From: Lachnospiraceae bacterium UBA938
Lineage (GTDB): Bacteria > Bacillota > Clostridia > Lachnospirales > Lachnospiraceae
Length of the DNA: 26,994 bases
Assembly (NCBI GenBank): GCA_002293475.1
Contig: DBDG01000076.1
Span: forward strand, 1-26,994
Direction: 5' to 3'
The position numbers and the translations under genes were made by a program. Of the stretch, positions 24,256 through 26,994 are shown piece after piece. The notes under the pieces are model-generated. The model ran no database searches, had not been told where the DNA came from, and saw only the letters and a program-made list of their open reading frames with translations. Each line of letters begins with the position of its first letter. Position 1 is the stretch's first letter.

Positions 24256-24330
24256 GTGCAGATAGCAATTTGCGAGGATGACTTAAAACGGCAGAATTAG
24301 TTATTTGACGAGTTATTACTGACAAACTAA
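24256..24330 (+). pseudogene. Remnant of a LytTR/AgrA-type response regulator start
   Basis: After a strong GGGAGGGG (24244-24251), a GTG opens a frame reading MQIAICEDDLKRQN, a TAG at 24298-24300, then in the same frame LFDELLLTN and TAA. MQIAICEDD is the typical start of LytTR/AgrA-family receiver domains, with the acidic pair that binds Mg. Only 25 codons remain, with an internal stop; the rest of the receiver and the LytTR domain are absent. Decay by deletion plus a nonsense change is the simplest reading. A short regulatory leader peptide of 14 residues is an alternative. The match is short, so confidence is moderate. Confidence 0.5.
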
Positions 24331-24350
24331 AGAGAAAGCAGGTGAAAACT

Positions 24351-24713
24351 ATGTATGAGATTTTTGCAGAACTTTTGAAGAAAAAGGGAGTTAGACCGGC
24401 AGATGTGTCGCGGGCCACTGGTATCCAGCCGTCCACCTTTTCCGACTGGAAAAGCGGGAAGAGCAGGCCGAAGCAGGAAAAAATGGTAAAGATAGCCGCT
24501 TATTTTAACGTTACCGTCGATTATCTGCTGAACCGTGAAGAAAACCGGATTGAAAAGAGCAAGGTAGCGATTGACTGGGATACATATGACATTATCAGCA
24601 CAGAAGTGATGCGAACACTTGTCTCGGCGTTTCGGGCAGGAAAAGATATTGACAGGCTTTCTGACCATATAGAACTGCTCATGGCATTTCACGAGCAGGC
24701 TGAGACAGTATAG
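24351..24713 (+). CDS. XRE-family helix-turn-helix regulator, copy 2
   Basis: A 120-residue paralog of the regulator at 23290. In the first 65 residues only about ten positions differ (VRPADVSRATGIQPSTFSDW; KQEKMVKIAAYFNVTVDYLL). The C-terminal tails keep the same plan (TYDIISTEVMRTLVSAFRAGK) but diverge more. I chose the ATG at 24351 because AGCAGGTG precedes it and the start then matches copy 1; a GTG 9 bp upstream is possible. It follows the response-regulator remnant by 20 bp and shares its promoter. Codons look less AT-biased than in copy 1, so one copy may be resident and the other imported. The DNA target is unknown. Confidence 0.87.
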   Translation: MYEIFAELLKKKGVRPADVSRATGIQPSTFSDWKSGKSRPKQEKMVKIAAYFNVTVDYLLNREENRIEKSKVAIDWDTYDIISTEVMRTLVSAFRAGKDIDRLSDHIELLMAFHEQAETV

Positions 24714-24744
24714 CAATGAGGTTCAATATAAATAGACGATAGAC

Positions 24745-24786
24745 ATTACCGCCCAGCATGTCAAAGCGCATGGGCGGTAATTTTAC
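24745..24786 (+). terminator. Intrinsic terminator of XRE copy 2
   Basis: ATTACCGCCCA (24745-24755) pairs perfectly with TGGGCGGTAAT (24771-24781), followed by TTTTA-type sequence. A second small hairpin follows, ACGCTTA (24785-24791) with TAAGCGT (24800-24806). Both lie between convergent genes. Confidence 0.75.
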
Positions 24787-24816
24787 GCTTACTTTAATTT
24801 AAGCGTGATTAGGTAT

Positions 24817-26115
24817 CTACATTAACACATCAAACCGGATCCATTGCCCATATTCACCGGAAACAGCCATCTTGCCTTTGTGGGCCGTTACGATGGCTTT
24901 AGCAATGGATAGACCGATCCCGTAGCCGCCGGTTTCACGGGAGCGGGATTCATCGCTGCGGTAAAACCGTTCAAAGATCTTGTCGTGTTCATCGTCGGCG
25001 ATGCCGATCCCGGTATTATAGACAGAAAAACATAGGCGGCTGTTACTGTTCCCGGTTCCTAGCCCGCGCCGGGCTCGTAGACGCTTAGGTCTGGAACGGC
25101 GGCTGCTATCCAAGCGGAGCGATACCTTGATCAGTCCGGCGGTATCGGAATAGCGGATAGCGTTGTCGATCAAGATGCCGGCCAGCTGCCGGAGTTGTTT
25201 TTCGTCACCGATATACAGCAGATCTTCTGTTATTTCATAAGAATATGTTTTCCCTTCCTCAAAAGCCCGGCTTTCAAACTCAAGAACGGTGTTTAAAATA
25301 GCAGTACTCAGATTGAATTCGCTAAAACTGACAGCGGCCGGACCTTCGTCAGTCCTCGCCAGAGTCAGCAAACCGTGAACCAGTCCGCTCATCCGCTCCA
25401 CCTGTGATCTGATATGAATAAGCCGGAGATTTTCGCCGCTTTCATGCTGCAACACATCTACATTGGCACTAATGACGGTCAGCGGGGTCTTCAGTTCATG
25501 GCTGGCATCGGAAATAAAGCGCCGCTGCCTGTCAAAAGCGGTCTTTATCGGAGCAGCCATCCACTGAGCCAGCAGGGTGGCCACAAATGCGAGGATAATC
25601 GCGGTAATCCCAGCGGCCCAGAGAGAGGTCTGTGTCAGATGATCCAGCAGCCGCATTTCGACACTGCGCTCGGTAAATACCAAAATATAGCCATAAGGTT
25701 TAACCGCTGCCATAAAGTGAAAGCTGCCGATATCCCCTTTGGTTTTTGGGGAATCCAGCGCCTGTGTCAGATAATCCTGCGCATCGGCGGCAGAGAAGTC
25801 AAACATCATGTCTAGGTTTAGCTCAAGCAGTTCGCCGTTTTGGTCAGTTTTGGCATAAAATAAATGGCCGGCCCGCATCATGTCGGGCTCCCCGAAGGTG
25901 CTGGCTGGCTTTAAGTCTCCCGGCGGCTCCGCCGGCCGTTCTTGTGGCGGAAGTATAAAGCCGTCATTGGCCACGACTGACAGCATGATTTCTTCCGCTC
26001 TTTTGACCGAAGCCGTGTGGGCAGAAAGATTCAGGACTAAAAGCATGGCGGCAAAAACAAAGAAAAGACTTCCTAAGACAACTGCGACGATCTTGACGGT
26101 AAGCTGTTTGATCAT
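24817..26115 (-). CDS. Sensor histidine kinase, HAMP-less
   Basis: A 432-residue membrane kinase. TM1 is at about 8-30 and TM2 at about 164-186; the 130 residues between them form the outside sensor, with a Pro-rich stretch at 55-77. TM2 leads almost directly into the HisKA domain with no recognisable HAMP. FISDASHELKTPLT carries H206, the phosphorylated residue. The ATPase domain has N318 (LIDNAIRYS), NTGIGI near 368 and GGYGIGLSIAKAIV near 396. The G1 box has Asn where Asp is common, which still occurs in active kinases. An Arg-rich loop at 338-352 separates the N and G1 boxes and looks like an insertion. It overlaps the response regulator by ATGA. The signal is unknown. Confidence 0.92.
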   Translation of the reverse strand: MIKQLTVKIVAVVLGSLFFVFAAMLLVLNLSAHTASVKRAEEIMLSVVANDGFILPPQERPAEPPGDLKPASTFGEPDMMRAGHLFYAKTDQNGELLELNLDMMFDFSAADAQDYLTQALDSPKTKGDIGSFHFMAAVKPYGYILVFTERSVEMRLLDHLTQTSLWAAGITAIILAFVATLLAQWMAAPIKTAFDRQRRFISDASHELKTPLTVISANVDVLQHESGENLRLIHIRSQVERMSGLVHGLLTLARTDEGPAAVSFSEFNLSTAILNTVLEFESRAFEEGKTYSYEITEDLLYIGDEKQLRQLAGILIDNAIRYSDTAGLIKVSLRLDSSRRSRPKRLRARRGLGTGNSNSRLCFSVYNTGIGIADDEHDKIFERFYRSDESRSRETGGYGIGLSIAKAIVTAHKGKMAVSGEYGQWIRFDVLM

Positions 26116-26786
26116 TCGGCTACCTCCAAGGAGTAACCGACATTGCGGACGGCCTTGATATGCAGGTCGGAACCGATAGCAAGGAGTTTTTTACGGACAA
26201 AACAAATATAGACTTCGATATTATTATATTCAGCTTCGCTTTCAAACCCCCATATTTTTTCGACAAACCGCTCTTTCGGTATAATCTGGCGGCTGTTTGA
26301 CAGCAGCATTTCCATGATCTGGTATTCCTTGACAGAAAGGGTTACTGCATCTTTTCCGGTGCTGAGCTGGTGGGTGTTCTTGTCGAGGACGGTATTGCCT
26401 GCCTGTAGCGCATCGCCCAGATATTCATTGCCGCGCCGGGTGATTGACCGTAGCCTGGCCAACAGCTCGCCGGTAGAAAAAGGCTTAGTGAGATAATCAT
26501 CCGCCCCGGTATCCAGTCCTAGGATACGATCTTCGATATCCGCCTTGGCGGTAAGTAGCAATACCGGCGTGTTATTCCCTTGACGGCGCAAGGAACGCAG
26601 CACCTCGATCCCGTTTTTGCCCGGAAGCATGACGTCAAGAATTATTGCGTCATATATACCGGTCATGGCGTAATCTTCCGCATCTATGCCATTATAGACA
26701 GCATCGGCAACATGAAGGTTCTGCTTCAGGAGTACCGTCAGAACATCGGAAAGCTGCCTTTCGTCTTCAACAATCAATATTTTCAT
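26112..26786 (-). CDS. OmpR/PhoB-family response regulator
   Basis: A 224-residue regulator paired with the kinase downstream. The receiver domain has the acidic pair ED at 7-8, the phosphoacceptor D51 (ILDVMLPG), T79 and K101 (LTKPF). A winged-helix DNA-binding domain fills residues about 128-222 (VTLSVKEYQIMEMLLSNS; VEKIWGFESEAEYNNIEVYICFVRKKL; IKAVRNVGYSLE). All receiver residues are intact, so it should be phosphorylated by H206 of the kinase. GGAGG lies 8 bases before the start. The 208 bp upstream are filled by a repeat-rich element and I find no clear promoter there; it may lie beyond the window or in the repeat. The target genes are unknown. Confidence 0.94.
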   Translation of the reverse strand: MKILIVEDERQLSDVLTVLLKQNLHVADAVYNGIDAEDYAMTGIYDAIILDVMLPGKNGIEVLRSLRRQGNNTPVLLLTAKADIEDRILGLDTGADDYLTKPFSTGELLARLRSITRRGNEYLGDALQAGNTVLDKNTHQLSTGKDAVTLSVKEYQIMEMLLSNSRQIIPKERFVEKIWGFESEAEYNNIEVYICFVRKKLLAIGSDLHIKAVRNVGYSLEVAE

Positions 26787-26824
26787 ACGGTTTCCTCCAT
26801 AAGAATAGCATGCATCTTCACACT

Positions 26825-26994
26825 AAGCATGCAAAATCATGACCTTTTGACCCCTTGATACCACGGATTATTACGCACTTCGTGCTCTCATAATCCTAAA
26901 ACATTCGAAATCCGCCCTAATCGGGCTACTTTCTCATGTTTTGCGGGTCCCAAAGTCATGCTTTTCCATGCAAGCATGCAAAATCATGACCTTT
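26825..26994. repeat. Hairpin-rich intergenic repeat element, partial
   Basis: A 23-bp sequence beginning AAGCATGCAAAATCATGA occurs at 26825-26847 and again at 26972-26994, 147 bp apart, where the window stops. Between them are GGATTAT...GCAC / GTGC...ATAATCC (26865-26896), a GCCC/GGGC hairpin (26914-26926) and several copies of GCATG-type motifs. It contains no gene. The layout suggests a dispersed intergenic repeat, continuing beyond the window. Confidence 0.7.

Noticed and set aside
24327..24716. 129-codon minus-strand frame opposite XRE copy 2
   Set aside because: The + strand frame is a clear regulator with a paralog; the minus frame has no family features.
25030..25100. Arg-rich stretch in the kinase as a frameshift or sequencing error
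   Set aside because: The reading frame is the same before and after it, and both the N box and G1 box follow in that frame.

Overview
The window looks like chromosomal DNA of a low-to-medium GC Firmicute, most likely class Clostridia, family Lachnospiraceae. The evidence is strong AGGAGG-type ribosome sites, near-consensus sigma-A promoters, a SAM-I riboswitch on metK, a birA / small DUF6145-like gene / coaX / dusB / greA / lysS order, and short clostridial-type XRE regulators. No rRNA, tRNA, CRISPR array, transposase or phage gene was seen. The taxonomic call is inference from gene content.

Left part (1-6.1 kb): a membrane-anchored LysM-G5-M23 murein hydrolase and murA (peptidoglycan precursor synthesis) are followed by a convergent HD-GYP cyclic-di-GMP phosphodiesterase gene. 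That gene is divergent from metK, and the two promoters have -35 boxes only 7 bp apart. metK is controlled by a complete SAM-I riboswitch whose antiterminator and terminator can be read directly. A 270-bp non-coding stretch full of inverted and tandem repeats precedes dnaE.

Central part (6.1-22.3 kb): housekeeping genes, all on the + strand: dnaE, pfkA, a TrmH/SpoU RNA methyltransferase, proC, an SH3 / SleB-type cell-wall hydrolase, nfeD plus an SPFH protein, argF, birA, a DUF6145-like gene, coaX, dusB, an unrecognised 232-residue protein, greA and lysS. ATGA or longer overlaps link pfkA-trmH, argF-birA, birA-DUF6145 and coaX-dusB, so these are probably co-transcribed. A perfect TTGACA-17-TATAAT promoter for greA-lysS lies inside the 3' end of the unrecognised gene. 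That gene itself starts right behind a palindrome cluster that can fold as a three-way junction.

Right part (22.3-27 kb): accessory DNA. It holds a DJ-1/PfpI family gene, two closely related XRE regulators separated by about 700 bp of very AT-rich DNA, a 25-codon remnant that looks like the start of a LytTR/AgrA-type response regulator, and an OmpR-type two-component system on the minus strand. The window ends in a repetitive, hairpin-rich element with a 23-bp direct repeat.

The observations most worth checking are: (1) both cell-wall hydrolase genes carry exact matches to the WalR (YycF) direct-repeat consensus TGTWAH-N5-TGTWAH just downstream of their -10 boxes, suggesting a shared repressive cell-wall regulon; (2) the structured leader at 19375-19449; (3) the response-regulator remnant in front of the second XRE gene; and (4) the repeat-rich segments before dnaE and at the right edge. 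I did not find a clearly new multi-gene system.
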